A DNA stretch of 64,000 nucleotides from an uncultured Lachnospiraceae bacterium (lineage in GTDB: Bacteria > Bacillota > Clostridia > Lachnospirales > Lachnospiraceae), in NCBI GenBank assembly GCA_902777355.1, contig CACYTU010000028.1, forward strand, positions 1 through 64,000, read 5' to 3'. The notes under the pieces were generated by a model that saw only the letters and a list, made by a program, of their open reading frames with translations, searched no databases and had not been told where the DNA came from. Below are positions 46,101 to 53,386 of this stretch, in pieces (position 1 is the first letter of the stretch; each line of letters starts with the position of its first letter). A program made the translations under genes and the position numbers.

Positions 46101-48128
46101 CAGTCAGAGAAAGAGTACTGCCGCTATCTCCTGTTTTTTGATATGAGTACCGGAAAGGTAAAAGGCCGGTATGAACTCCTGCCGGAGAACAGGAGCCTCT
46201 ACTACGGCTTCAATGGGAAATGTGTCTTTTCCAAAGATGATAAAATATTTTTCACTATGCTTTACGATACGCATGAGAACATCCATTATTTCATCCCCTT
46301 TGACACAGTTTCGAAATCTGCAGGCCCCGCTGTCCCGCTTTCGGTCAAAAATGACGGGAACTACAGCTCGACAGAAGGTCTGCTGCGGTCTGAAGAAGGT
46401 CCGGTGCCCGGCACATACTGGTACTTTTGTGAATATGACTGGGCCGGTTCAAGAAGAGGTTTTAATGGAACCGTCACTATCAGCTTTTTCCCGGACGGAT
46501 CGGACGGCACAAGCTTTGAAAAAACATTCAGCCTGATCGGGGAGGCAAACCGCCTTCCTGAAATGTCTGCCTATGAAGGCAATCTGCTCCTGCTCTCCGG
46601 AAACGACATCGTACAGATCAGTCAATCCGGCCTGGAGACCAGGACATCCTCAGACAAGAAAATCCTGAATATCTTCGACAGCGAATCCGGGAAAAGAGAA
46701 CTCTGTCTGGTTTTTGAAGACGGGGGGACCGGAGCATTATATCTGCCCCGACTGTCCCTCCAGGAAGATCCGGACATCACCCCCGGCCTGTCAGAAAACC
46801 GGTACGTACAGGCTGTGGTGTCCGGTAAATGGACTGCGCCCTTCTGCCTTATTCCTGAAAGTGATCACCCGTCTGAGGCTGTTCTTTGTCAGTACAGCGA
46901 TCAGAAGCCTCTGCGTTCTATCCCTGAACCGGATGTTCCAGATGATATGGCCGATGAACTCGGAAATTGTCTCCCCATCACAGGTACCGATCACTTCCTG
47001 ATCCTGAAAGACAAAGAAAATGAGACGCTGACCAACTCTGAAGAATCATCCTATTATTACGATTATTGCGGAACTGTCTACAGCGCAGAAGGCGAAATCG
47101 TGGACAGGTTTACTTTTTCGGCACCCGTCTTTGTTATATCCCGGGATCTTTCCTTCACACAGGACGGAAAGAAAATGCTGTGCGGAAGCAGCGTCTTTGA
47201 CCTCCAGACACATGAACTCATGGATCTTGAGACATCCGTCCCGGAAGGTATTATTCCTGTTCACTTCCAGTCTTCAGTGACTCAGAATGCTATATTCTCG
47301 GCGCTTTGGGATGACGGTTCTCTTTATTTATATGAAAACGGCAGTGAAAAAGAAAAGATTCACTTTGACGGGGAATTTCAGGAAGCGCACATGAGACATG
47401 GAACGGAATATGAAAAAGCTTTTGATTTCGACCCCATGCTCGCCGGCCAGAACGGACTGGTCATTCTGATGGGTACGGACGGAGAAGAAATCTCCTACAG
47501 ACTTGTGGAAGGAAACCCTGTGGACTACTATCTCGTATACTCTGACAGTACCGGGAAGTTGATCAGGATTCCGAACGCATCTTCCTCAAAGGGTTTTCCT
47601 GCTGTATGCGCCGCAAATAAAAAAAGCCTGTTCGCGGCATACGACCGGGACAACCGGCTGATCGTTTATGACGGCGACAGCGGGGAAATGCTCATGGATT
47701 ATAAGCTGAACATCGATGTACTCGATATAGATGAAATGCGCTTCGTTCTGGACGACCAGTACCTCATGATCCACAGCGAACATTATGGCGCGCAGTTTTG
47801 TTTTGTCCGCCTGACCGATGGGGAAACAGTTTTCACCTATAAAAGCAAAGAAGGGGAGTACGCCATCGGTTATACCCATCTGACAGAGGATCCAGGGCAG
47901 GGCCGCCTTTATCTGTATAACAGCAGTGCTCATATGACCGGTGTCTGTGTCTGTATAGATTCAGATAGTTGGCAGCCCCTCTTCGAAATACCCAAAATGT
48001 CCTGTGTTCTCAGTAACGACACTTTGATTACTGCCGAACTCATCCTGAGCGGATATGAGTATTTCCAATATCCTCTGTACACCCTTGAGGACATGATCCG
48101 CATGGGAAAAGAACTTACCGGCCAATAA
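43110..48128 (+). CDS. Giant kinase-like / NACHT ATPase / membrane / beta-propeller protein
   Basis: A 1672-residue protein. Residues 1-330 form a Ser/Thr kinase-like domain with catalytic loop HLDISPDNILL near 193; the usual VAIK Lys is Arg (VLIRELFP) and DFG reads DYN, so activity is doubtful. A STAND-type NACHT ATPase follows at about 405-680: Walker A LLGGGGTGKTTALF, Walker B FLLLLDGLNEAS and sensor ILTSRSDPGD. Then comes a membrane segment at about 757-778 (FIAMTVILAAATVFGFYFF). The last 850 residues carry repeated strands as in PQQ/WD propellers (FLDFQNGRTLW-like units: DGREIWRLHY, TGKVKGRYEL). Kinase-NACHT proteins act as signal sensors, some in phage defence. The ATG at 43110 has only a poor ribosome binding site (AAGAG). 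It is a single gene with its own terminator. Confidence 0.85.
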   Translation: MDNRTLLSKNNKLVFPGMECIIEEAVGMGSNVIAYTGRYRDHQNPDLSHRVLIRELFPYDPQGGITRDSGGRLKIEPSSQELYDFNRTTFLRGNEVHVRLSESIPADLDMNINTFEYNNTLYSLLSYMGGRTLEEELKALSKRMERSRRESDRKPENLSEAAFSHKEDLLQVIRIVRGALLVLQSFHEAGYLHLDISPDNILLMGEGEKSRVSLIDYNSVHTMREIRGRRAVYFSMKEGYTAPEVRMGNVSQIREWTDLYSMTAVLYRCLTGTKLSTMQMIMNDPADVSAENSPFLTGCPESALSMLRLILRKGLAVTPGNRYPRASHMLEDLTELQDRIIGKGITHWALWERSRKNISRALQENTALDYIRDPDKIYPLCAETEDGRRISLMQDTLQDNLTDSAPILLLGGGGTGKTTALFRLSCRQNRRYSAGSTVVYYISLYGYRDKDPHYICDYLLKSLKYKPHTDSAESARRELMQLLARPLRTSPASGRPAFLLLLDGLNEASGDTTPLLEEIHALSALAGVRIILTSRSDPGDPCFRKLVLCRLEQTEIRKILADEGILPPENMEVFDLLSFPMMLSMYIRAVQSGEKQLRLESREQLLKDYFDAIMEKEKRGLPAEGKFFMGIEAAVRYLLPEIAALAAEKQRALTSEEMFSVAEKCYKELSGRILTVIYPEWLGYTAQFRLGAENADEWYGQAVLEILWKRLGLLVRDEKGEFRLLHQILEEYLADRSKIFHEKFDREKRRQKTWGAFIAMTVILAAATVFGFYFFSTSTKLARQQKELLLSESRALASSSEAKLKSGDREGALADALTALPCEGNERPFTASAEKALADALYLYGKSAYNPVRTLRWENDLVRSAMSGDGSVFVAVDEYGRLFCLDCQNGRTLWESRISDARDSYKDNYNSSQIENIQMLNYVFPVLRILEKSQTVFCAGENGDAVLLSLEDGREIWRLHYEDFPYTTLNYSRVYLAEVSHDEKTLVLGTLDQQLNTQSEKEYCRYLLFFDMSTGKVKGRYELLPENRSLYYGFNGKCVFSKDDKIFFTMLYDTHENIHYFIPFDTVSKSAGPAVPLSVKNDGNYSSTEGLLRSEEGPVPGTYWYFCEYDWAGSRRGFNGTVTISFFPDGSDGTSFEKTFSLIGEANRLPEMSAYEGNLLLLSGNDIVQISQSGLETRTSSDKKILNIFDSESGKRELCLVFEDGGTGALYLPRLSLQEDPDITPGLSENRYVQAVVSGKWTAPFCLIPESDHPSEAVLCQYSDQKPLRSIPEPDVPDDMADELGNCLPITGTDHFLILKDKENETLTNSEESSYYYDYCGTVYSAEGEIVDRFTFSAPVFVISRDLSFTQDGKKMLCGSSVFDLQTHELMDLETSVPEGIIPVHFQSSVTQNAIFSALWDDGSLYLYENGSEKEKIHFDGEFQEAHMRHGTEYEKAFDFDPMLAGQNGLVILMGTDGEEISYRLVEGNPVDYYLVYSDSTGKLIRIPNASSSKGFPAVCAANKKSLFAAYDRDNRLIVYDGDSGEMLMDYKLNIDVLDIDEMRFVLDDQYLMIHSEHYGAQFCFVRLTDGETVFTYKSKEGEYAIGYTHLTEDPGQGRLYLYNSSAHMTGVCVCIDSDSWQPLFEIPKMSCVLSNDTLITAELILSGYEYFQYPLYTLEDMIRMGKELTGQ

Positions 48129-48156
48129 AGGATTTTTATCTGCATCACCTTGATAC

Positions 48157-48253
48157 AGCAAACAGTCCACTGGCTTCTCTTTAAGCAAACAGTCCACTGG
48201 CTTCTCTTTATGTCTGAACCGTTTATGTCATAAAAAGCCAGTGGACTGTTTTA
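48157..48253 (+). terminator. Terminator with a duplicated left arm
   Basis: AAACAGTCCACTGGCTTCTC occurs twice (48159 and 48186, period 27). Either copy can pair with AAGCCAGTGGACTGTTTT at 48235-48252, which ends in a T run. Two alternative hairpins thus share one right arm. Confidence 0.8.
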
Positions 48254-48619
48254 TTTATCTGTTGATCGCCTTACATTTATCGATATTTATCCAGTAAGCC
48301 GATATTGTCATTTCTCTCCAGCACAAACTGAGGATACTCATCAAGTCTGTTCTGTATTATGCAAAATGAGGCAAAGTCCCCGGCCTCATAGAAGCTGCTG
48401 TTTTTGTCTCAGCGCTGCGGCAATGAATCATCTGCTATCATTGTAAAAATACCGAAAGGCAAATAGAAGAGTTGCAGGCCATGTTGCAGCCCTTTTTAGA
48501 ATTGCAAAAGAAGTAATTATTTGTATAACATGTTAATATGATGATGTTGCCCCGGCATCATATGCTTGTATATATATACCCACCTCCGACTAATCAATAT
48601 ACTTTAGAGGAATGACGGA
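48254..48619. other. Spacer with gene fragments
   Basis: No full gene. On the plus strand 48446-48518 reads as a protein C terminus (NTERQIEELQAMLQPFLELQ then KK and stop), and on the minus strand 48290-48407 reads FYEAGDFASFCIIQNRLDEY and on to a stop. Both are cut off by stops upstream and look like remnants of lost genes. An AT-rich promoter-like region (TTGTATAACATGTTAATATG) lies at 48521-48541. Confidence 0.45.
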
Positions 48620-49532
48620 ATGAGCTATTTTTCAGACTTACTTTCTGCTTACTCAAAGCGGATCGGTATCAATTCTCCACAGATCGCGGGCTATTGCGGT
48701 CTGGACCGTGTCACTGTTTACCGTTTTATGAAAGGGAAAACCCTGCCCAAGGACAGAGCGACTGTCCACCTGATGGCCGGAATCCTGCAGCTGACAGGCG
48801 ATGAGCGAAACAACCTGCTGGAAGCCTATGAGTGCGCCAGGCTTGGCCCCCGCGTTTACCGGGAGAGAAGATATATAAAGTCTTTTCTAATGTCTTTCAA
48901 GGGAACCCATCTCCCGGCCCCCCTGATTCAATGTGATTCTCAAGCGGAACAGGAATAAGGATGGCATAGAGTATTTTTATGCATCCCAGCCCTGCATCAT
49001 ACCTCTCCTCACAAAAGAAGTAATCAAAAGACATCTTCGGACAGAGCTCTTTCCACAGGAAAAAGAGGAGCGGAAGGGTGTCTTAAAAAACATCTACAAC
49101 TACATCGGCGCGATCCAGGCCAGGTACCAGAACTCAAACAACAACCAGATCAATTATCTGTCTGAGAGCGGTGTCCGTTATTTTATGGAGACAGGGCGGT
49201 TCGCGGAAGTTCCACTGGAGCTTTACTCTCCCCTGACAGAGGAAGAGCGGAAAGAAATGGTCCTGAGGCTGGCAGATTCTCCTACCTTCAGTGCCCGGAT
49301 CCTAAAATACGAATTGACCCCGCCCGAAGGTATGCTGTGCCTGGAAGTGATGGACAAATCACTCTTCCTTGAGTTCCTTGTCCCGGGGAAAGGCATGTGT
49401 TTTCTCTATGTGAATGAGCCGGGAATTCTGATGGCCTTCCGCAGATTTTTCGGCGGCTTTTCAAAGGATGAGGTATATTCAGAGGCGGAGTCCAGAGAAA
49501 TCCTGCGCATGATCGCGCAGGGAAAGATGTAA
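48620..49532 (+). pseudogene. HTH (XRE-type) regulator split by a frameshift
   Basis: The first frame (48620-48958) gives an N-terminal helix-turn-helix (INSPQIAGYCGLDRVTVYRF then MKGKTLPKD) and LLEAYECARLGPRVYRERRY. It drifts out of frame near 48925-48935. The second frame (from about 48933) continues VILKRNRNKDGIEYFYASQP to the stop at 49532, with an alpha/beta C-terminal domain (LEFLVPGKGMCFLYVNEPG). A one-base skip at CAATGTG joins them to about 303 residues, the size of a common Lachnospiraceae HTH family. The TTTAGAGGAATGACGGA before ATG 48620 is a fair ribosome binding site. Target unknown. Confidence 0.72.
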
Positions 49533-49564
49533 AAAAATGTAAAAAAAAAGATGCTGACATACGG

Positions 49565-49600
49565 AGTGAAAAATCCTGTATCGACAGGATTTTTCACTCT
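49565..49600. terminator. Bidirectional terminator
   Basis: AGTGAAAAATCCTGT pairs perfectly with ACAGGATTTTTCACT around a 4-base loop (49565-49598). It separates the HTH gene from the converging P-II-like gene. Confidence 0.85.
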
Positions 49601-49633
49601 TTCCGAAATCATCTGCGGGATACTCACCTGTTT

Positions 49634-50302
49634 TTAGTCTTCAAGCATTCTTAATCCGGCTATTTCAGAGACCGGCAGCGTAAAGCAGATCGCGCCGGCA
49701 GGGGTTGCCGGTCCCATTTGCTCAGCGACCGCCTTCATGATGGCGGCCTTTTTTGTTTTGGTTTCTGCTATGAAGATCACTTCTTTTTCATCGGCAAGGG
49801 AAACGCCGAAGAATCTGTCGGAAAACTTGGCGCCTGTTCCTTTTGCATGAATGACCGTCCCGCCATCAGCTCCGGCTGTCCTGGCCACATCCATGACATC
49901 GTCGATATGTCCGCTGTTCGCGATTATTACAATCAGTTCATAATTAAACTCTGTCTTAGGCATCTCTTTATTCATCTCCCTCTGGTTTGTCATGTAGGCA
50001 AGCGTTCTTCCTCCGGTCACGCTTTTGAGCGGAACTGTCATCATGATGCCGTTCCCGGGGACGTCGATCATAAACTCTTTCTTTGCTTCTTTAAAAAAGC
50101 CGGGAATCTCTTTTCCGGAGATAACTCCTGCGATCAAAGCTTTCTGCATGGGTTCCAGGCCCAAAGCGCTGAGCTGATTCTCTGTTGCCGTTCCTCTCCC
50201 CAGCATTGTAATGACCGGGGCGACATTTTTTCTCTCATAGAACATCATTAAGTCATAGAGTTCGATTCTGTCATGTATCGTTATTACCAGACTGATATCC
50301 AT
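49634..50302 (-). CDS. P-II-like double-domain protein paired with DUF1538 transporter
   Basis: A 222-residue protein with two ferredoxin-like P-II-type halves (residues 1-105: YDLMMFYERKNVAPVITMLG; residues 110-222: IIANSGHIDDVMDVARTAGA, GGTVIHAKGTGAK, ADEKEVIFIAETKTK). The GGTVIHAKGTG segment corresponds to the P-II region before the T-loop. Its ATG (50302) overlaps the TGA of the DUF1538 gene by one base (TGATG), with GGAGGTGGAG upstream, so the two are translationally coupled. P-II proteins next to membrane proteins usually block or open the channel according to nucleotides or metabolites; that is inferred here. Confidence 0.85.
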   Translation of the reverse strand: MDISLVITIHDRIELYDLMMFYERKNVAPVITMLGRGTATENQLSALGLEPMQKALIAGVISGKEIPGFFKEAKKEFMIDVPGNGIMMTVPLKSVTGGRTLAYMTNQREMNKEMPKTEFNYELIVIIANSGHIDDVMDVARTAGADGGTVIHAKGTGAKFSDRFFGVSLADEKEVIFIAETKTKKAAIMKAVAEQMGPATPAGAICFTLPVSEIAGLRMLED

Positions 50303-51843
50303 CACTCCACCTCCCACAGCTCGATTATATCCGTGTCAGCAAAGCGTTCCATATATGCTTCCGGTGTGGGGTATGTCTGCGCCTGGGTCCTTCTGGAAAG
50401 CACATATCTCACACCCATGATCTGAACAGTGATAAGGGGCATCATGGCAACAAGCGCGACCGTCCCAAAAGCTTCTGTCAGAATCCTGCCGCCGACAGCT
50501 TTGCAGACACCGATCGCGAAGGGAAGCATGAAGGTGGCTGACATGGGGCCTGACGCGACACCGCCGGAGTCAAACGCGATCGCCGTAAAAATGGGCGGAA
50601 CAAAAAACGATAACCCTAAAGCGATCAGATATCCCGGCACCACGATCCACAGGATACTTATGCCGGTGAGGACTCTGATCATGGAAAGCGCCATGGCAAA
50701 GGCTATGGCAAACTGCAGGCTCGTCAGCATTGCCCTGCTGCTCACTGCGCCTGCGCTGATCTCTTCGACCTGCCTGGTAAGGACATGCACGGCCGGTTCA
50801 GCGGATACAACAAACCAGCCGATCAGCGCGTATATGGGAATCAGAAGATATCTGGTCCAGCCGCCGGCCATGGTCTGCCCGAGCAATTGTCCCAAAGCCG
50901 AAAACCCGAGATTGGCCCCCAGCAAAAATAGCACCAGACCGATATAAGTAAATACAATACCGGCAATGATCTTTATAAAGGCCTCTTTTTTCAGATGGAA
51001 GGCAAGAACCTGAAAAACGAGAAAAATGACAAGAATGGGCGCCAGCGCAGTAAAAACTTCCTTCATGAAAATGGGGATGGATTTTATGTAGGCAAATCCC
51101 AGATCGACCGTATCCGAGTAGCGGCGTGCAGCTTCCGATGCTATTTCAGATGCTTCTCCCGGATAGAAAAAGCCCAGCAGAAGAACGGCCAGAACCGGCC
51201 CTATAGAGCAGAGCGCAACCAGCCCGAAGCTGTCGTCCTCTGCGTTCTGGTCGCTTCTGATCGCGGAGACGCCGACGCCCATGGCTATGATAAAGGGCGC
51301 TGTCATCGGCCCCGTAGTCACGCCCCCGGAGTCAAAAGCTACACTGATGTAATCGGGGTCAGACAGAAGAGCTAACACCAGAATAATCCCGTAAAAAATA
51401 ATGAGCATCCATCTGAGACTGATTCCAAACAGGATCCTGAGCATGCACAGGACAAGAAAGATCCCGACACCTACAGACACCGTAAAAATCAGCACAAAGG
51501 AATCTATATGGGATACGTTTCCTGACAGGACCTGCAGATCCGGTTCAGCCATTGTGATAATGACTCCGATCAGAAAGCTCACAGCCAGAATGATTGCGAT
51601 ATTCCGGGACTTTGTCAGCGTGCTTCCCAGCTGCTGACCGATCACAACCATCGAATTATCGGAACCATACATAAAGATGCTGAGACCGATAATAAGCAGA
51701 ACACTGCCCACAAGGAAAGAGAGCATAGCGTCCGTTGCGACCGGCGCCGCAAGAAAGGCGAGAATACAGACAATTATTCCGATCGGCAGAACGGAATTGA
51801 TCGATTCCTGGAGCTTTGTGATAAGAACTTTATTTTTTAGCAT
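50302..51843 (-). CDS. DUF1538-family membrane protein (two repeats)
   Basis: A 513-residue membrane protein made of two similar halves. Each half carries the same loop motif: VAFDSGGVTTGPMTAPFI near residue 175 and IAFDSGGVASGPMSATFM near 435, typical of re-entrant loops in inverted-repeat transporters. About twelve to fourteen membrane segments. I chose ATG 51843 (MLKNKVLI) because GGAGGAGACAGTC precedes it; the frame is open 44 residues further. The family has no proven substrate. It forms a two-gene operon with the P-II-like gene downstream, which suggests regulated transport of an anion or nitrogen compound. Confidence 0.87.
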   Translation of the reverse strand: MLKNKVLITKLQESINSVLPIGIIVCILAFLAAPVATDAMLSFLVGSVLLIIGLSIFMYGSDNSMVVIGQQLGSTLTKSRNIAIILAVSFLIGVIITMAEPDLQVLSGNVSHIDSFVLIFTVSVGVGIFLVLCMLRILFGISLRWMLIIFYGIILVLALLSDPDYISVAFDSGGVTTGPMTAPFIIAMGVGVSAIRSDQNAEDDSFGLVALCSIGPVLAVLLLGFFYPGEASEIASEAARRYSDTVDLGFAYIKSIPIFMKEVFTALAPILVIFLVFQVLAFHLKKEAFIKIIAGIVFTYIGLVLFLLGANLGFSALGQLLGQTMAGGWTRYLLIPIYALIGWFVVSAEPAVHVLTRQVEEISAGAVSSRAMLTSLQFAIAFAMALSMIRVLTGISILWIVVPGYLIALGLSFFVPPIFTAIAFDSGGVASGPMSATFMLPFAIGVCKAVGGRILTEAFGTVALVAMMPLITVQIMGVRYVLSRRTQAQTYPTPEAYMERFADTDIIELWEVE

Positions 51844-52035
51844 GACTGTCTCCTCCGGTTTGTGAACGTGGAACCATGACCACAGACTCTTATAATAGCT
51901 TAAACCCGGGGAAAAAGCAAAAGCGGACGTCGTGCACTCTGCCGGTCTGAGTCCGCAGCGAAGCAAAAAAAGCACATTGCAGTAGGCTTTTCACTTTTCA
52001 TAACAATAGGGTAGGGGCGGCCACGCTGCCCCCTG

Positions 52036-52094
52036 CTCCCCGACCGGCCCGCGTCCGCCGCAAGGCGGAAAATACATTACACAGGCCATGTCAT
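52036..52094. repeat. Dispersed repeat family B, copy
   Basis: CCCGACCGGCCCGCGTCCGC, then CGCAAGGCGGAAAATACATT and ACACAGGCCATGTCATA. Nearly identical to 42940-42993. Confidence 0.75.
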
Positions 52095-52097
52095 AAG

Positions 52098-52145
52098 AAA
52101 AACAGCTGAAATCCGGCAAAATGCCGGCATCTTCAGCTGTTTTTG
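52098..52145 (-). terminator. Terminator downstream of the HEAT protein gene
   Basis: AAAAACAGCTGAA pairs with TTCAGCTGTTTTT; the inside has a second hairpin CCGGCAAAATGCCGG. T runs on both strands make it bidirectional. Confidence 0.75.
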
Positions 52146-52170
52146 ATGTTTTCAGCAGGATTTCTTCTTT

Positions 52171-52211
52171 TGCTTCTTAATTGCTTCTTAATTGCTTCTT
52201 AATTGTTTCTT
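52171..52211. repeat. 11-bp tandem repeat (TTGCTTCTTAA), three to four copies
   Basis: TTGCTTCTTAA three times in a row, then TTGTTTCT. It lies in the 3' region of the HEAT gene transcript. Confidence 0.8.
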
Positions 52212-52365
52212 TTTGTGTTTCTCTGGAATCGGATCACCTCTCTTTCCTCTTATTTTTATTGATGCTGTTACTATTGTTATATTTGTGGTTACAGTCTGAC
52301 ACCCGCATATATGCATGGATAAACTGTGCATTGGTCTGCGCTCTGGCGCTCCCACAAAGCTTTAT

Positions 52366-52701
52366 TCATTTCTGTCCAGCAGACTCTCTCTCAAGCTGTG
52401 CCAGCCTCTGGGCAGCGGATTCCCTTACTGACCTGTCGTCATCATTTTCCGCTATACGGCGCACCAGGGCTATATCGTCCAGTTCCCTGACCATTCGTCT
52501 CCGCACGATTGGAGAACAATCGGACTGGGCAAAAGCAGCCATAAGCCGTTTGTCTCCCATTTTTATCAGCGCCAGGCGGCGGGCTTCCGGATTTCTGGCT
52601 TCATATGCAATGCGGAAGAGCGTGTCTTTGTTTTCGATGGAATGAACATCTGCCACCGCTTCCACCGGGTTAAGGCTTCGCCATCCAAGTCCTGATCTCA
52701 T
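52366..52701 (-). CDS. Short HEAT-repeat protein
   Basis: A 111-residue helical protein with HEAT-like pairs (RIAYEARNPEARRLALIKM, VRRRMVRELDDIALVRRIAE, DDDRSVRESAAQRLAQLE). Such repeats bind other proteins. AAAGGAGGAGCAAAGCT precedes ATG 52701. It starts 40 bases after tRNA-Lys on the same strand and may be transcribed with that cluster. No partner can be named. Confidence 0.75.
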   Translation of the reverse strand: MRSGLGWRSLNPVEAVADVHSIENKDTLFRIAYEARNPEARRLALIKMGDKRLMAAFAQSDCSPIVRRRMVRELDDIALVRRIAENDDDRSVRESAAQRLAQLERESAGQK

Positions 52702-52740
52702 AGCTTTGCTCCTCCTTTTTTGTAAACCTTCCTTTAGTAG

Positions 52741-52813
52741 TGGGCATGACAGGAGTTGAACCTGCTTAGGGCGGATTAAAAGTCCGCTGCATAGCCGTTA
52801 TGCTACATGTCCA
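52741..52813 (-). tRNA. tRNA-Lys (UUU anticodon)
   Basis: Acceptor TGGACAT against ATGCCCA has one A-C mismatch. D-arm TAGC-ATAACG-GCTA, anticodon arm GCGGA-CTTTTAA-TCCGC (anticodon TTT), T-arm GCAGG-TTCAACT-CCTGT. No encoded CCA. The best-formed member of the second cluster. Confidence 0.75.
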
Positions 52814-52857
52814 TATAAAAAGATCTTATTTAGGTTCATTTAACCATATTTCTTTCA

Positions 52858-52939
52858 TGACCCTTTCGTTTTGCGGATTTGAACCGCTTCAACAGTTTTA
52901 CAGACCGTCTTTTGCCACTTTCTTTTGCTGTAAGGGTCA
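52858..52939 (-). tRNA. tRNA-like sequence, possible Tyr (GUA), unusual arms
   Basis: Ends TGACCCTT and AAAGGGTCA pair as an acceptor. ACGGT-CTGTAAA-ACTGT is a proper anticodon arm (GTA) with one wobble; GCGG-TTCAAAT-CCGC is a T-arm with only four pairs. The D region (ACAGCAAAAGAAAGTGGC) pairs poorly, and six extra bases AAAACG lie between T-arm and acceptor. There is no long variable arm as bacterial tRNA-Tyr would have. A decayed or highly derived tRNA. Confidence 0.45.
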
Positions 52940-52950
52940 CATTCTGTTCA

Positions 52951-53014
52951 GGACGCTTTATTTGGTATCCATGGTTATGAGTCATGTCCAGATTAAATAT
53001 AGCTGTAAGCGTCC
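52951..53014 (-). tRNA. tRNA-like sequence, possible Met (CAU), lacking a T-arm
   Basis: GGACGCTT and AAGCGTCC form an 8-bp acceptor over only 64 bases. CATG-ACTCATAAC-CATG gives an anticodon-type arm with CAT. No TTCRA loop exists; GATACCAAAT fills the T-arm place. It shares ACAGC after the acceptor with its neighbour at 52858-52939, so both probably derive from a common form. Confidence 0.35.
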
Positions 53015-53038
53015 CGTTCTTTTCTGATATTCACTATA

Positions 53039-53082
53039 GCACCTTTTCATAAGCCCTGTCATTCTACCATTAGTATAATCTG
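53039..53082 (-). promoter_or_regulatory. Conserved upstream element of tRNA-like cluster 2
   Basis: GCACCTTTTCATAAGCCCTG then TCATTCTACCATTAGTATAA on the plus strand; the same string with about ten changes stands at 34762-34804 before cluster 1. Both are followed by tRNA-like genes on the minus strand. Confidence 0.5.
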
Positions 53083-53231
53083 TCTGAGACATATTCCTAA
53101 CGCAGAGCCCCGGTGTTTATGATCTCCGGCTCACAAAAACACACCGCGTTTCAGACCTGCCGGCACTGTGACTCCCGTTCAGGTTATTTTGGGTTTTTGA
53201 CAGTTTAATCCTATGTGCATCCACCAACACT

Positions 53232-53255
53232 AAAAAAGAGCACCCGAAGGTGCTC
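53232..53255 (-). terminator. Terminator downstream of the Cof phosphatase gene
   Basis: On the minus strand GAGCACC-TTCG-GGTGCTC is followed by TTTTTTAG, a textbook intrinsic terminator with a TTCG loop. Confidence 0.85.
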
Positions 53256-53386
53256 GTGATGTTCCCGGTGATATTCGAACTCGTATGAGTTTTTTCCGAC
53301 ATTGCTATCGTGTACACAGAGAGTTGACAAAAATAATATCTCTGGAGGCCACGGATCATCCGCCCGCAGAGTATATCATTTTCCTC

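Larger units (their letters stand above)
51844..52365. other. Spacer with family B repeat, terminator and 11-bp repeats
   Basis: No gene is seen in about 520 bases. It holds repeat B (52036-52094), a strong hairpin (52098-52144) and TTGCTTCTTAA tandem units (52171-52211). Confidence 0.6.
53015..53386. other. Spacer between tRNA-like cluster 2 and the Cof phosphatase
   Basis: No gene is seen. It contains the conserved upstream element (53039-53082), a minus-strand terminator (53232-53255) and a stretch at 53260-53290 with GATATTCGAACTCG that looks like a fragment of a tRNA T-arm region but cannot be folded. Confidence 0.45.

Noticed and set aside
53260..53335. Possible further tRNA with GATATTCGAACTCG
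   Set aside because: The T-arm-like string does not pair, and no acceptor or anticodon arm can be built; a terminator follows but belongs as well to the Cof gene.
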